Below, in pieces: positions 37,976-47,674 of a stretch of DNA of 48,333 nt. The translations under genes were made by a program, and so were the position numbers. Origin of the DNA: a virus; the IMG/VR virus record IMGVR_UViG_3300009320_000027, positions 1 through 48,333 of that record, one strand, 5' to 3'. The notes below the pieces were generated by a model. The model was not told the origin of the DNA and did no database searches. It saw only the letters and a program-made list of their open reading frames with translations. Each line of letters opens with the position of its first letter. Positions within the stretch are counted from its first letter, which is position 1.

Positions 37976-38446
37976 ATGCCAACGTACACCTACCAATGTG
38001 AGTGCGGGGTTCGGTTCGAGAAGACCACCCGCATGGAGGACCACGACAAGCCTGCCAAATGCCCCGACAGTACGTGCGGGAAGATGGCCCCTCGGGCCGT
38101 CCCGGATGACGTGGGCGGAGTGTTCAAGCAGGGAGGTGACGGGTCGCCGCTGCCCCAGAACACGGGCCTCTCGAAGGACGTGGACACCGACCGGGTTATC
38201 GGGGAATCCGCCGAGCAGGGTTGGGAAGCGCAGAAGGCCCGCGACGAGGAGAAGCGCCGCATTGCGACGGAGGAGGGAGTGGGCGGAGCCGACCTTTCCA
38301 TGAAGCCGGACCGCAGTGGCTACAACGTCCTGAAACCCGAGGAAAAGGGCGTCCATGAGCGGGCGCTCGACATCCACGGGAAGGCCATGAAGAAGCGCGA
38401 GGAAGTTCTGGGTGACAAAAAGAAGAAGCCGACCGGGGTTCAATAA
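37976..38446 (+). CDS. FmdB-type zinc-ribbon protein, second copy
   Basis: A 156-residue protein starting MPTYTYQCECG with zinc ligands Cys8, Cys10, Cys29 and Cys34. It has the FmdB layout, but the first pair is spaced by one residue instead of two. The rest is charged and helical, ending in a Lys-rich tail. GCGAGG precedes the ATG; two earlier in-frame starts lack sites. It relates to the protein at 10366 only in the ribbon. Its role is unknown. Confidence 0.75.
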   Translation: MPTYTYQCECGVRFEKTTRMEDHDKPAKCPDSTCGKMAPRAVPDDVGGVFKQGGDGSPLPQNTGLSKDVDTDRVIGESAEQGWEAQKARDEEKRRIATEEGVGGADLSMKPDRSGYNVLKPEEKGVHERALDIHGKAMKKREEVLGDKKKKPTGVQ

Positions 38447-38653
38447 TGAGCTGATAAACCCCATGTTACAGAGGAAGGAGACTTCCTTTCCAGACCTCCG
38501 GGTCAGGTGTGATGTGGATGAACAGGCGAACTAACATCCTTTCTTGAGCTGCTTTTCCGCCCTTGCGGGCCGGTCAGATGTGGACTCGACACACACGACG
38601 GACAGCGATGTTGTACTGACTCGCTTGACGGCGACCGACTTGAGAGGTGTTAC
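38447..38653 (+). other. Leader before the sheath gene, no convincing gene
   Basis: This 207-base gap holds a small GGAAG/CTTCC hairpin near 38473-38486 and a GC-rich CCGCCCTTGCGGG hairpin further on, but no reading frame with a good ribosome site. It probably carries promoter and leader sequence for the large gene that follows. Confidence 0.4.
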
Positions 38654-41600
38654 ATGAGTTTTCTCCGCGAAGCATACGCGCCCCCCAGTGTCTACACGAG
38701 GACCAACTTCGACAGCCCTCTTGGGCAGGCTCTCGAAGCCCTGAAAATCCCCGTGTTCATCGGGGAGGGCAGCGAGGACCTCATCCAGACGGACTTGGAG
38801 GTCGTGCGTGGCTCCTCGTCCACGGTGGACCAGCGTCGCGTCGATGAAGACGAGACGGGTCGCGCCGTAGTCAGCATCTCCGCGACCGGAGTGGTGACGC
38901 GAGGCAGCTTCGACGGGTCGCTGGACAGGTTCCAAGTCCAGCACTTCCCCATCGTGACCGGGGACGGCACCGGCACGACGAGCAACAGCCGGACCGACGT
39001 GAGCGTCACCATCAACGGCCAGCCCATCGTGGTCCGGGCGGTGACGGGCGCGACCGGCATCGTGCAGCTCGCGCAGGCACCCAAGGCGACCGACGAGGTA
39101 CTCTGCACCTACTACTTCAACCGGACGGACACCCTCATCACCGATGACCTGTCCGAGCAGGTGGACCCCGACACGGCGGTCGTGCGGGCGGGCTTCGGCC
39201 TGTTCGACAGTGACTCCCCCGGAAGTGTCGGCGGAGCCGGTGGCGGAGCGGAGACGCTCGACATCCACGGCGACATCACGGACGCGAACGGCGCAGTCGT
39301 CGTCGAGAACAACAACACCCTGAACCTCGTGGTCGATGGGGTGGACGCCCAAATCATCATCCCGCCGCGCAGCGACTACAAGATGTCTCAGGTGGCCTCG
39401 GCCATCACGGCAGCCGCGAAGGGAACCCTCGAAGGCAACACCTTCATCAACCACCTCGGCCAGTCCACCCTGATGCTCGTGTCGGACCACAGCATCGTGG
39501 TGAACGAGGGGACGGCGAACGGCATCCTCGGGCTGCTCACCGGGCAGGCCGACACCCGCGTCGCCACCTTCTACACCTTCCAAGGCCCAATCGTGACCGG
39601 CGACAACGGCGGTGTCACCACGACCGACCCCAGCCACGTCACCGTCAAGGTGGACGGTGTGCAGGTCATCCCGACCTCCGTGGACGGCGCGAGCCGGGCC
39701 GTGACGCTGCCCGTAGCCCCCAAGGCGGGCGCGACCGTGGCCATCACGTACTACTTCAATTCGTGGCAGGACACCTTCGACTACCTCGCCCACGTCGGCG
39801 TCCAGAGCGTGACGCGGTGCGGAGATGTCCCCGGAGGCTCCGGCTACGTGCAGGGTGCGGACTTCATCCTTCAGGACGACAAGATTCTGTGGGGGACCGC
39901 CTCCACAGTCGAGAGCGGTGTTCACTCCACCGGCTCCCAGTATTTCGGGGAGCGGCAGGTCACGCTGTCCCTCATCGACAACCGGACCTTCCTGTCCGCC
40001 TGCACGGCGGTCACGACTGCCTCCGGTGGTGTCTCCGTGGCAAGCACACGGGATTTCCAGCTCCCCTTCAGCCCGACCCTCGGGAACGGCAGGAACACCC
40101 CGCTGGGGACCAGCCTGTACCAGACGGTCGCCAACGGACGCATCGACGTGGCGGTCAACCGCCCGGATGTGGTCTGGGCCTACTGGGGCTGGAACGAGCA
40201 GGACGCGCTGGACCGTGGACAAGTGGAAGTCCTCAAGGTCGAGGGCAACGTCATCTCCCTCGGAGAGGATGTTCCCGTCGGCGCGACGGTCTACGCGACC
40301 TTCTACTACAACCAAATCGTGGACGAGGAGTACACCCTGACGTGCATCAACCCCGGCTTGTCCGGGACCGGCACCTACGGGGTGGCCAAGGAAGACGCCA
40401 CGTCGCTGTACGGTGCCTTCTTCGACACCACGACCAAGGGAGCGCAGCTCACGGGCGTCCCCATCGAGTTCCCCTCCGGCTCCGAGCTGACCCCGGACCT
40501 CCGCTACGAGACGGTATCCGGCAGTGACTTTGACGGGCCGGTCGAGGAAATCGTCACGGTCCAGTTCGCCGCCAAGGTGGCTACGCTGGCCAAGTACACC
40601 GTGCCGGGCTACGGCCCCTACAAGTTCATCCCGACGTACTCGGACCACCTCGCCGTCCGTGTGAGGGCGGTTTCCATCGCGGGGACGGCTGGCCTCGACC
40701 TCATGAACCCCTCCGGTCACGACGCAGGCTTCTTCGCTTCCCTCGTGGGCGCGGAAATCGACTACGACGGTAGCGGTCTGGGTGTGGCGGGCGAGTCCTA
40801 CCAAATCACCACCACGCAAGAGCTGGTCCTCGAAGTGGACGACGCGGACGTGGAAGTCTCCACCGGCACTTCGGGTGGTGTGGCCGTGGACATCGGCTTC
40901 TTCTCGGACGCCATCAACGAGGCGGCCTCGGGTCACCAGTCCACGGCGGCTGGCGGTGGTGCGGCAGCCATCATTCTGAACGCGGCGGCCCGACGTGACG
41001 TTCTGAACGGCTACGTCGGCTGGCGTGTCGTCATCGGCAACGGGGCGGCGCTGGCCACGGCAGGCCAGTTCGCCACGGTCACGGCCTACAACCCGACCAC
41101 GGGCGAATGCACCATGGACGGCAACTGGGCAGGTGGCGCGGTCGGCGCGGGCGACCCCTACTACATCTACAACCCGGACGCCCGGTCGAGCATGGCGACT
41201 GCCACGGCCTTCAACGGTCCTGTGACGCTGGCCAACAACATGCACGACAAGCTCCGCATCGCCTACACGGGCGATGTGTCCGGCCTGCTCACCTTCGAGG
41301 CGGACCTCGGGAATGGACCCTTCGCCACCCCGGCGGCGCTGGCAACCGAAGTGGCGGCTCAAATCGCCACGGTGGTCGCGCTGGGTGTCGTCGGCAGTCC
41401 GAACCACGCGGGCCTCGCCGTCGAGGTTGTGGCCAACGCGGACGCGGCGCTGGAATTCCGTCTTCAGCTTCCCGGCCTCGACAGCATGGGCTACATTCAG
41501 TTCATCGACGCGGCAGGCGGCGCTGCTGTGGACTTCGCGGTCTTGGCCGGACTCGACACGGGTACGACCAACGGCCCACAGGCAGCTCTGCTGCAATGCC

Positions 41601-43966
41601 CCGTCGCCCGGACCTACGAAGTGCCGGGTGCAATCGGCATCGGCCAGAAGCCCTACGACCGGCTCATCCTCCGCAACCGGCTCCTGCCGGGCCACTCGGG
41701 GAGCATGGCCGCCCAGAACGCCCTCTCCCAGACGAAGCTGGAAGTGAAGGTCGGCAACGACCTCGCCGGTATCGAAACCGGGGATTACGGGACCGCAGGC
41801 ATCGTGGCCACCGTCATCCCCGCCACGACCTCGGGCGAGGTCGGACTGTTGGGCGGCATGGACGCCTCGGCAGAGCCGCAGGTCACGTTCTACGATGGCT
41901 CCGGCACGCGGCCCGCGAACGACGAATTCAGCTTCGAGCTGGACGGCAATCCGGTCACGGTGGCTTTCACCTCGACCGATACCGGGACGGTAACGCCTCT
42001 CGGCCCGGCTTCGGGCGCGAGCAACGGCTCCATCCTCGACCAAATCATCGACGCGATGGCGGCGGTGCCGGGAACCCCGTGGGGGAACGCGGCGGCCATC
42101 TTCGCGCTGGGCATCGTCTGGCAGGAAGGCGCGGGCCTTCGGCTCCACAGCCAGATGAACGACACCACGAGCCGTATCACCATCGGTCAGGGGAGCGCAA
42201 ACAGCCTCCTCGGGTTCTCCGGTGGCACCGTGGCTGTGCGGACCGAAGTGGCTCCTCGTGTGCTGGCCTCCGCCCTCATGGGCAACCAGAACCCGGCGTC
42301 CTTCGCCAACTGGATGTTCAACGTCAACGCGGCCCTGACCAGTGTCTTCGCCAACGTCGCCATCGCCTCGGTCATCGACGACGCGGCGGGTCAGGAATAC
42401 CTCTACATGCAGGATGCGCCGGTCCTCCCGGCCAACCTCGGGGCGTCTTCTTCCATCGGCCTGTTCGACACCTTCCAGAGCATTGCCAATGCCCTGCGGT
42501 ACGACACGGGACTGGATGCGGAGTCCGGGGACGGTGCGGTGGGCGAGGCATCCCTCAACGGGTTCTTCGTCACCTCCTCCAACCCGAACGGCTCCGGGTC
42601 GAAGAACGACTCGGTGCTGAACGACGGAGTGGGCGCGGACGGCATGGTCGGGCAGACCTATCGGGACGTGGTGACGGGCCTCACCTTCACCATCCTGCCG
42701 AGGGGCTGGTCCACCAACCAGCACGGACCGTGGGTGGCCTACCCGGTCGGACCCAACGCGACGTTCCGGTTCAACTGCACCAAGACGTTCACCACGGACG
42801 CCAACATTCCGCACAACGCCATGCCGGGCGTCGAGATGCGGGTGGCCAACACGGAGAGCGTGGCGGTCGGTGACACGGCCATCGCCACTTCCTACCCCCG
42901 TGGAGGGAATGAGCCGTCGATTGGCGACCTCTACTACACCACCTACGTCTACCAGAAGCAGGACTTCGCGGTTTCGTTCTACACGAAGCTCTCGGCCATC
43001 GAGCAGAACTTCGGGCCGTCCACCCCGGACTACCCCGTGTCGCTGGCCGCGAACCTCTGTATCCTCAACGGCGCGGTCCTCATCGGTATCAAGCAGGTGT
43101 TGAAGGCGACGGATTCACAGCAGGCGAGTCTCGCCAGCTACCGGGCGGCCATCGAAGACCTCGAAGGCGTGCTGCCCGGACAGGTACTCCCCGACATCAT
43201 CACGCCGCTGCGTGGCGACTCGACGGAGCTGTACCAGATTCTCAAGCGGTCGGACGCCATCCAGTCCAGCATCCGGTACAAGGCCGAGCGGACCTCCATC
43301 GTGGGCGTCAGCGCCGGGACCACTCCCGAAGGCGTGCAGCTCATGGCGCAGGCGCTCGGGGACACCCGGATGAGGGTCGTGTACCCGGACATGGCGACCG
43401 TCTCCATCGTGGACCAGTTCAACAACATCAGCGAGGAACTCATCGACGGCACCTACATCGCGGCGGCAATGGCCGGGTCGGTGTCCAGCCCGAACCTCGA
43501 CGTGGCGACCCCGTGGACGGGTCGTCGGCTGGTCGGCTTCACCCAGCTCGGGCGTGTCCTCGACGCAGTGGAACAGAACCAGATTGCCGTCAAGGGTGTC
43601 ACGGTCATGGAGGACCGCTCCCCGTTCCTGCGGGTGCGCCATGGCCTGTCCACCGACATGAGCAACATCCTGACCAAGACCCCGACGGTCATCATGATTG
43701 CCGACCAAGTGCAACAGCAGTCCCGCGTGACGCTGGACAGCTTCGTCGGCATCAAGTTCATTCCCGGTGTCCTGTCACAGGTCGAGGGTCGGCTGGCCAT
43801 GATGCTCAAGGCGTTCGTCAAGGCACAAATCATCAGCGCGTACACGGGTGTCAAGGCGACGGTGGATGCGGATGACCCGACGGTGGCGAATGTCGAGGCG
43901 TTCTACAGCCCGGTGTTCCCGCTGCTCTACCTCATCTTGGCGTTCCACCTCCGGTCAAGTTTGTAG
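38654..43966 (+). CDS. Very large tail-sheath-like protein with internal beta repeats
   Basis: A 1770-residue protein with GAGAGGTG before its ATG. The C-terminal 250 residues (RVRHGLSTDMSNIL, then TLDSFVGIKFIPGVLSQVEG and SPVFPLLYLILAFHLRSSL) have the layout of a phage tail-sheath C-terminal domain. The first 570 residues contain three related beta modules at about 114-160, 325-379 and 494-562, each ending in a YYFN-type strand. At nearly three times the size of the T4 sheath, the extra domains may decorate the tail surface. Dominant G/C third positions confirm the plus strand as coding. The sheath call is probable, not certain. Confidence 0.65.
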   Translation: MSFLREAYAPPSVYTRTNFDSPLGQALEALKIPVFIGEGSEDLIQTDLEVVRGSSSTVDQRRVDEDETGRAVVSISATGVVTRGSFDGSLDRFQVQHFPIVTGDGTGTTSNSRTDVSVTINGQPIVVRAVTGATGIVQLAQAPKATDEVLCTYYFNRTDTLITDDLSEQVDPDTAVVRAGFGLFDSDSPGSVGGAGGGAETLDIHGDITDANGAVVVENNNTLNLVVDGVDAQIIIPPRSDYKMSQVASAITAAAKGTLEGNTFINHLGQSTLMLVSDHSIVVNEGTANGILGLLTGQADTRVATFYTFQGPIVTGDNGGVTTTDPSHVTVKVDGVQVIPTSVDGASRAVTLPVAPKAGATVAITYYFNSWQDTFDYLAHVGVQSVTRCGDVPGGSGYVQGADFILQDDKILWGTASTVESGVHSTGSQYFGERQVTLSLIDNRTFLSACTAVTTASGGVSVASTRDFQLPFSPTLGNGRNTPLGTSLYQTVANGRIDVAVNRPDVVWAYWGWNEQDALDRGQVEVLKVEGNVISLGEDVPVGATVYATFYYNQIVDEEYTLTCINPGLSGTGTYGVAKEDATSLYGAFFDTTTKGAQLTGVPIEFPSGSELTPDLRYETVSGSDFDGPVEEIVTVQFAAKVATLAKYTVPGYGPYKFIPTYSDHLAVRVRAVSIAGTAGLDLMNPSGHDAGFFASLVGAEIDYDGSGLGVAGESYQITTTQELVLEVDDADVEVSTGTSGGVAVDIGFFSDAINEAASGHQSTAAGGGAAAIILNAAARRDVLNGYVGWRVVIGNGAALATAGQFATVTAYNPTTGECTMDGNWAGGAVGAGDPYYIYNPDARSSMATATAFNGPVTLANNMHDKLRIAYTGDVSGLLTFEADLGNGPFATPAALATEVAAQIATVVALGVVGSPNHAGLAVEVVANADAALEFRLQLPGLDSMGYIQFIDAAGGAAVDFAVLAGLDTGTTNGPQAALLQCPVARTYEVPGAIGIGQKPYDRLILRNRLLPGHSGSMAAQNALSQTKLEVKVGNDLAGIETGDYGTAGIVATVIPATTSGEVGLLGGMDASAEPQVTFYDGSGTRPANDEFSFELDGNPVTVAFTSTDTGTVTPLGPASGASNGSILDQIIDAMAAVPGTPWGNAAAIFALGIVWQEGAGLRLHSQMNDTTSRITIGQGSANSLLGFSGGTVAVRTEVAPRVLASALMGNQNPASFANWMFNVNAALTSVFANVAIASVIDDAAGQEYLYMQDAPVLPANLGASSSIGLFDTFQSIANALRYDTGLDAESGDGAVGEASLNGFFVTSSNPNGSGSKNDSVLNDGVGADGMVGQTYRDVVTGLTFTILPRGWSTNQHGPWVAYPVGPNATFRFNCTKTFTTDANIPHNAMPGVEMRVANTESVAVGDTAIATSYPRGGNEPSIGDLYYTTYVYQKQDFAVSFYTKLSAIEQNFGPSTPDYPVSLAANLCILNGAVLIGIKQVLKATDSQQASLASYRAAIEDLEGVLPGQVLPDIITPLRGDSTELYQILKRSDAIQSSIRYKAERTSIVGVSAGTTPEGVQLMAQALGDTRMRVVYPDMATVSIVDQFNNISEELIDGTYIAAAMAGSVSSPNLDVATPWTGRRLVGFTQLGRVLDAVEQNQIAVKGVTVMEDRSPFLRVRHGLSTDMSNILTKTPTVIMIADQVQQQSRVTLDSFVGIKFIPGVLSQVEGRLAMMLKAFVKAQIISAYTGVKATVDADDPTVANVEAFYSPVFPLLYLILAFHLRSSL

Positions 43967-44004
43967 GGCAGTATACACAGTATCACCCTTCTGGCAAGTA
44001 ATCC

Positions 44005-44033
44005 TTGACAACTTCTTACGGAGTTCTTAATCT
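44005..44033 (+). promoter_or_regulatory. TTGACA-type promoter of a homing endonuclease
   Basis: TTGACA at 44005-44010, a 17-base spacer and TAATCT at 44028-44033. It lies 21 bases before the endonuclease start, with TAAGGAGG between, so the endonuclease can be expressed independently of the sheath gene. Confidence 0.65.
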
Positions 44034-44054
44034 AAACCCGTAAGGAGGCCGTCA

Positions 44055-45620
44055 ATGATTCAATGTCCTTTCTGTCCCCATCAGGCTATTAATCAACGTG
44101 GTCTTGCCACTCATTTCAGGCACCAGTCCGATACACATCCTGACTACCAGAAGTGGCGGGAAGACCAGAGATGGGCAGGCAAGACAGAGGACGATGACTT
44201 CGTGGTTTGCCGGGTGTGCGGGCATAAGGCGGCAACGCTGGCTCGACACCTGAAAGCCGCGCACGGAATCACTGCGGATGTCTACAGGGCCGAGTACGGC
44301 CCTGATGTACTGATACGTCCATCCAAAGTGACTGCTAAACGAAGTGCTGCTATTCGGAACCGACAAGGTGGGTTCGGCAAGGGCGCAACCAAGGTGGTTG
44401 AGTGTCCAGAGTGCCACACACCCCATGAGGTTTCCAAGTTCCTTGTTCTTGGGATACACGACCCCCGATGCCCTGATTGCAAGCAGAAAGCAGAAAACGC
44501 CCGGTGGGAAGGTAAGACAGAACCCGAGGACTACGTGACCTGCCTCGATTGCGGTCATCGGGCGGAGAACCTGACATCCCACATCCGACACGCCCATCCT
44601 GATTACCGGGCAAGACACCCAAAGGCTTCGATAGTTGCCTTGAATTCAGCGGTACGGGACAAGTCCACATTGCAGGGTCGGGTTCTTTCTGACGGGACCA
44701 AGCAGAAGATGTCCGAGAACGCGGGACGTTGGAACGCTGGTTTGACCAAAGAAACTGATGCACGGATAGCAGCCGGGGCGGAGAAGATGCAAGGCAAGGT
44801 TCCATGGGCAAAGGGACATACGGCGCAGGAAGACCCTCGGCTGGCAGAGACAGCCCGCAAGCTCAAGTTCTACGTAGGGGAGAATCGCCCATGGGATAAC
44901 GGGCTGGCTGCCAATTTGACGCTCAAGGATTTCGAGCCTTTTATGGACGTTGAAGGTCGGGTAGACCACCAAAAAGTGGTCGAGGCCACGGGGGTTTCTT
45001 GGAAGACGGTGCGGGGTTACATTGCAGACCTTGGGCTGGCCCAGACGAAACGGTACAAAGAAGAAGCCGCAGAAAGCCAAACCGTCCGACTTGCTAAGGA
45101 AACCTTGGAGCAATTCAAACTGGGTAACGGCAAGGTGAGTATTGGCAAGGCCATGTCGGTTACAGGACACACTTTCGGGGTCATAAAACGGGAGTGCCGA
45201 CGACACGGCCTGCCCACCTTTCACAGGCACATCAGACAAACGCTTTGTTTGGACGCGGTGTCGGCAGCCTTGGGGGACATCCCCTACCGGATGGAATGGG
45301 AGTCTTTGAGGTTTGTGAACCCACCGACAGGGCATCGTTTCCGATTCGACGGGTACTTCCTCGACATTGGTCTTATTGTCGAGTTCCAAGGTCATCAGCA
45401 CTACACCTTCCCCAACGCCTTCATGGTGAATGAGTCCTATTTGCCCGAATACGAGGCCCTTCGGGAACGTGACCGGATTAAGAAATCCCTTATCGAGGCA
45501 GCTCCCGACCTGACCTACTTTGAGGTCCGCGAGGACGAGCCTTACACAGATGCCATGTACCTGCGAGGAAGACTCACCCAGTTAGGTGTTTCACCCCCGT
45601 CTTCGGTATCTCATTTATAG
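44055..45620 (+). CDS. Zinc-finger homing endonuclease with EDxHD/PD-(D/E)XK-type nuclease
   Basis: A 521-residue protein. Residues 1-190 hold four Cys/His fingers (CPFCPHQAINQRGLATH, CRVCGHKAATLARHLKAAH, CPECHTPHE with CPDC, CLDCGHRAENLTSHIRHAH). A NUMOD-like region follows (GRWNAGLTKETD near residue 230). HTH-like stretches come next, then the nuclease at about 425-500: RFRFDGYF, LIVEFQGHQHY, then a helix with RDRIKKSLIEAA. Asp and Glu of the core are present. It has its own promoter and sits between the sheath gene and the next virion gene. Codons are less GC-rich. Confidence 0.75.
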   Translation: MIQCPFCPHQAINQRGLATHFRHQSDTHPDYQKWREDQRWAGKTEDDDFVVCRVCGHKAATLARHLKAAHGITADVYRAEYGPDVLIRPSKVTAKRSAAIRNRQGGFGKGATKVVECPECHTPHEVSKFLVLGIHDPRCPDCKQKAENARWEGKTEPEDYVTCLDCGHRAENLTSHIRHAHPDYRARHPKASIVALNSAVRDKSTLQGRVLSDGTKQKMSENAGRWNAGLTKETDARIAAGAEKMQGKVPWAKGHTAQEDPRLAETARKLKFYVGENRPWDNGLAANLTLKDFEPFMDVEGRVDHQKVVEATGVSWKTVRGYIADLGLAQTKRYKEEAAESQTVRLAKETLEQFKLGNGKVSIGKAMSVTGHTFGVIKRECRRHGLPTFHRHIRQTLCLDAVSAALGDIPYRMEWESLRFVNPPTGHRFRFDGYFLDIGLIVEFQGHQHYTFPNAFMVNESYLPEYEALRERDRIKKSLIEAAPDLTYFEVREDEPYTDAMYLRGRLTQLGVSPPSSVSHL

Positions 45621-45646
45621 GACATCCTTAATAGATGTAGCGAGTT

Positions 45647-45679
45647 CGGGAGGGTCGTTCTTTGTGACGACCCCTCCCG
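45647..45679 (+). terminator. Long hairpin after the homing endonuclease
   Basis: CGGGAGGGTCGT pairs with ACGACCCCTCCCG over 12 bases with one bulge and an eight-base loop. It lacks a T-run, so it may be a leader structure for the next gene rather than a terminator. A TATAGG motif at 45616-45621 lies just before it. Confidence 0.4.
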
Positions 45680-45700
45680 CTTACATTCAGGGGAGTCCAG

Positions 45701-46321
45701 ATGCTTGTCTACCAGTGGGGGTCGCTTGCCAAAGAGGCCCGGCGTGTGGAGGTATCCCCTGTGGATGACCTCGACCAGTACATGACGGGGCTGCTGGCGG
45801 GTTTCCTCCTCCCCTACCCGGCCATCTGGAACTCCCTCGGGGTGGAACGCAATGACGTGAGGCACTCGCTCCATGTCACGCCCCGCAAGGGCATCATTAA
45901 TTTCACGGCTCCCAAGGCGAAGGCCAAAATCAAGGTGGAGGTATCCCCGAACGGGACGCACACCGTGACCGGCACCGCCTACGGGGTCAAGCTCAACCAG
46001 CGGTTCAAGTTTCGTCCACCCATGGGCGGAGTCCATCGGGGGACGCAGGGGCAAATCAGCTCCTACATCGAAGAGGAGATTCCGTCCAAGGTCATCTACA
46101 AGGTCTACGGCCTTGGTGCGCCGCAGGAGTTCAAGACCAAGGAGGAACTCCTGCGAAAGTACAAGCAGGAGGGAATCGCAAACAGCTTCGGCCTCAAGAA
46201 GGAGCTGCGTGGCCAGCCCAGACTTGAAAACCTTGCTGGTCCCATGTGGGATGGGCGTGACAAGGACGTTGTGACCGTCCGATACGAGACGTGGGCTTTG
46301 AACGACCAGTTATCGAGGTAG
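45701..46321 (+). CDS. Phage protein of unknown function after the sheath gene
   Basis: A 206-residue protein with AGGGGAG before its ATG. A Lys-rich centre (FTAPKAKAKIKVEVSP) follows an N-terminal helical domain with YMTGLLAGFLLPYPAIWN. Then come GVKLNQRFKFRPP and a basic C-terminal part. In sheath-type phages the tube protein often follows the sheath, but this sequence does not look like one. Function unknown. It ends two bases before the next gene. Confidence 0.55.
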   Translation: MLVYQWGSLAKEARRVEVSPVDDLDQYMTGLLAGFLLPYPAIWNSLGVERNDVRHSLHVTPRKGIINFTAPKAKAKIKVEVSPNGTHTVTGTAYGVKLNQRFKFRPPMGGVHRGTQGQISSYIEEEIPSKVIYKVYGLGAPQEFKTKEELLRKYKQEGIANSFGLKKELRGQPRLENLAGPMWDGRDKDVVTVRYETWALNDQLSR

Positions 46322-46323
46322 AT

Positions 46324-47313
46324 ATGCCGACACCTCTCGAAGAAACATGGTGGCATCTCCGGCACGGTAAGCCCAAGGGCGACAAGGGTCCGACTGTAGG
46401 TTGGCCTTTCATGGGTCGGGGCCGGGAACACAAGTGGCATCTGGGCGACGCCGAGTACCGCGTCACAGTGGACCGTGACCAAGGTGGCTTCGCGGGCGGC
46501 AAGCTCTACTACTTCGCTCCGGGTGCGGGTTCCGGCAAGGAAATCGCCTCGGACGGCCAGCACGCATGGAAGCTCGTCGTGGCCGCCCTCCTTCATGCCG
46601 AGAAGCACCACAAAGACCTCGTGGAGGAGCGCAAGAAGACCGACGGGTACTTCAAGGCCCGGTTCGACCGTGAGAAGAAGACCCAGCTCAAGCCAGCGAA
46701 GATGAAGCTGGCCGAGCAGTGGGGGCCGGTCATTAAGACCGCAGGCCCTCGTGACAAGGCCCTGCCCCCGGAGCTGGCAGGCAAGAAGCCCAACGTGGAC
46801 CCCAAAGGGACTGACATGGCCATCTGGCAATGGACCGACGAGAAAGGTCGTTTCATCGCCATCGCTTATCAGGGTCGCTCAGACAAGGCCATCTGGTTCG
46901 AGGCTTTCCGGGATGAGCGCAGTCGTCAAGAACGCATCAAGAGAACCATCGGAAACCGGAAGGAGTACCTCAAGGAAAAGAAGGAAAAGGCTGAGTGGCA
47001 GCACTCCGTCAAAGCCGGGGACATCTTCGATATGTCATGGGGATACGACCAGACCAACATCGACTTCTTCCAAGTCACCGAAGTCAAGGCGAAGTTCGTT
47101 GTCATTCGGGAGCTGGACCAGAAGGTAAAACCCAAGTCTCAAGGCACCATGGACGAAGTGACGCCATTGAAAAACAAATTCGTGGGGCGTCCCATGAAAA
47201 AGAAAGTTCTGGTCAGCGGTGGAAGGCCCTACCTGAAGATGACCAGCTACGCAAACGCTTACCCATGGAACGGGCGGCCCCTGCAACAGACCAACCCCAT
47301 GTACGGTCACTAG
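46324..47313 (+). CDS. Lys-rich phage protein with WGYDQTNIDFF motif
   Basis: A 329-residue basic protein; GAGGTAG precedes the ATG. The first 190 residues are polar, with a core WHLGDAEYRVTVDRDQGGFA. The second half has DMSWGYDQTNIDFFQVTEVK, a motif I have seen in a family of phage proteins of unknown function that contain a small beta barrel. Then comes a basic stretch and an end with NAYPWNGRPLQQTNP. It may bind nucleic acid. It is not membrane-linked and has no catalytic signature. Confidence 0.6.
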   Translation: MPTPLEETWWHLRHGKPKGDKGPTVGWPFMGRGREHKWHLGDAEYRVTVDRDQGGFAGGKLYYFAPGAGSGKEIASDGQHAWKLVVAALLHAEKHHKDLVEERKKTDGYFKARFDREKKTQLKPAKMKLAEQWGPVIKTAGPRDKALPPELAGKKPNVDPKGTDMAIWQWTDEKGRFIAIAYQGRSDKAIWFEAFRDERSRQERIKRTIGNRKEYLKEKKEKAEWQHSVKAGDIFDMSWGYDQTNIDFFQVTEVKAKFVVIRELDQKVKPKSQGTMDEVTPLKNKFVGRPMKKKVLVSGGRPYLKMTSYANAYPWNGRPLQQTNPMYGH

Positions 47314-47412
47314 GCCCGACTATCATGCAGAGCCGGAATTAGCTCCAACCCCAACCACGCCGCAGCAACCCGCTACGACCCCCGACCGTAAGGCGTCGTC
47401 CCCGGACTGCGC

Positions 47413-47595
47413 TTACTTTCGCAGGTCCAGCGCTTTCTTCCGCAGACCGTCGCAGGTCTTCTTGGTGGCGCTCAGGGCGACACGCACGCGGGTTCCGGCG
47501 GCCTTGTTGCCCTTGTCGGCAGCCTCGGCGTCCCTCTTGAGGTCGGTCAAGCCGTCAATCATCTTCGTGAGCTGGGTGAATAGGGATTCGTCCAT
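47413..47595 (-). CDS. Histone H1 (Hc1)-like small basic protein
   Basis: A 60-residue protein with AGGAGG before its ATG. The second half, GNKAAGTRVRVALSATKK followed by GLRKKALDLRK, matches the pattern of bacterial Hc1/histone H1-like proteins (the NKAAGTRxR segment is characteristic). These bind and condense DNA. In a phage it could shape host or phage DNA. It is divergent from the MerR gene, 137 bases away, and may share its control region. Confidence 0.7.
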   Translation of the reverse strand: MDESLFTQLTKMIDGLTDLKRDAEAADKGNKAAGTRVRVALSATKKTCDGLRKKALDLRK

Positions 47596-47651
47596 GGGGT
47601 CCTCCTAGAGTAGGTCGCACCACTGCGACTTTCCTATTACCCCATCGAAAG

Positions 47652-47674
47652 TTTTTTCGACCCCCTCGAAAAAA
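47652..47674. repeat. A/T-tract inverted repeat in the divergent promoter region
   Basis: A perfect nine-base inverted repeat (TTTTTTCGA and TCGAAAAAA) is separated by CCCCC. It lies between the divergent Hc1-like and MerR genes, directly before the first TTGACA. It may be an operator, an UP element or a bidirectional terminator. Confidence 0.6.

Noticed and set aside
38463-38534. A 23-residue frame before the sheath gene
   Set aside because: No ribosome site, and the composition looks non-coding.
38531-42814. A 1427-codon open frame on the minus strand
   Set aside because: It is antisense to the sheath-like gene, Arg/Gly/Val-rich with no domain pattern and no ribosome site. Its openness follows from G/C-rich third positions of the plus-strand gene.
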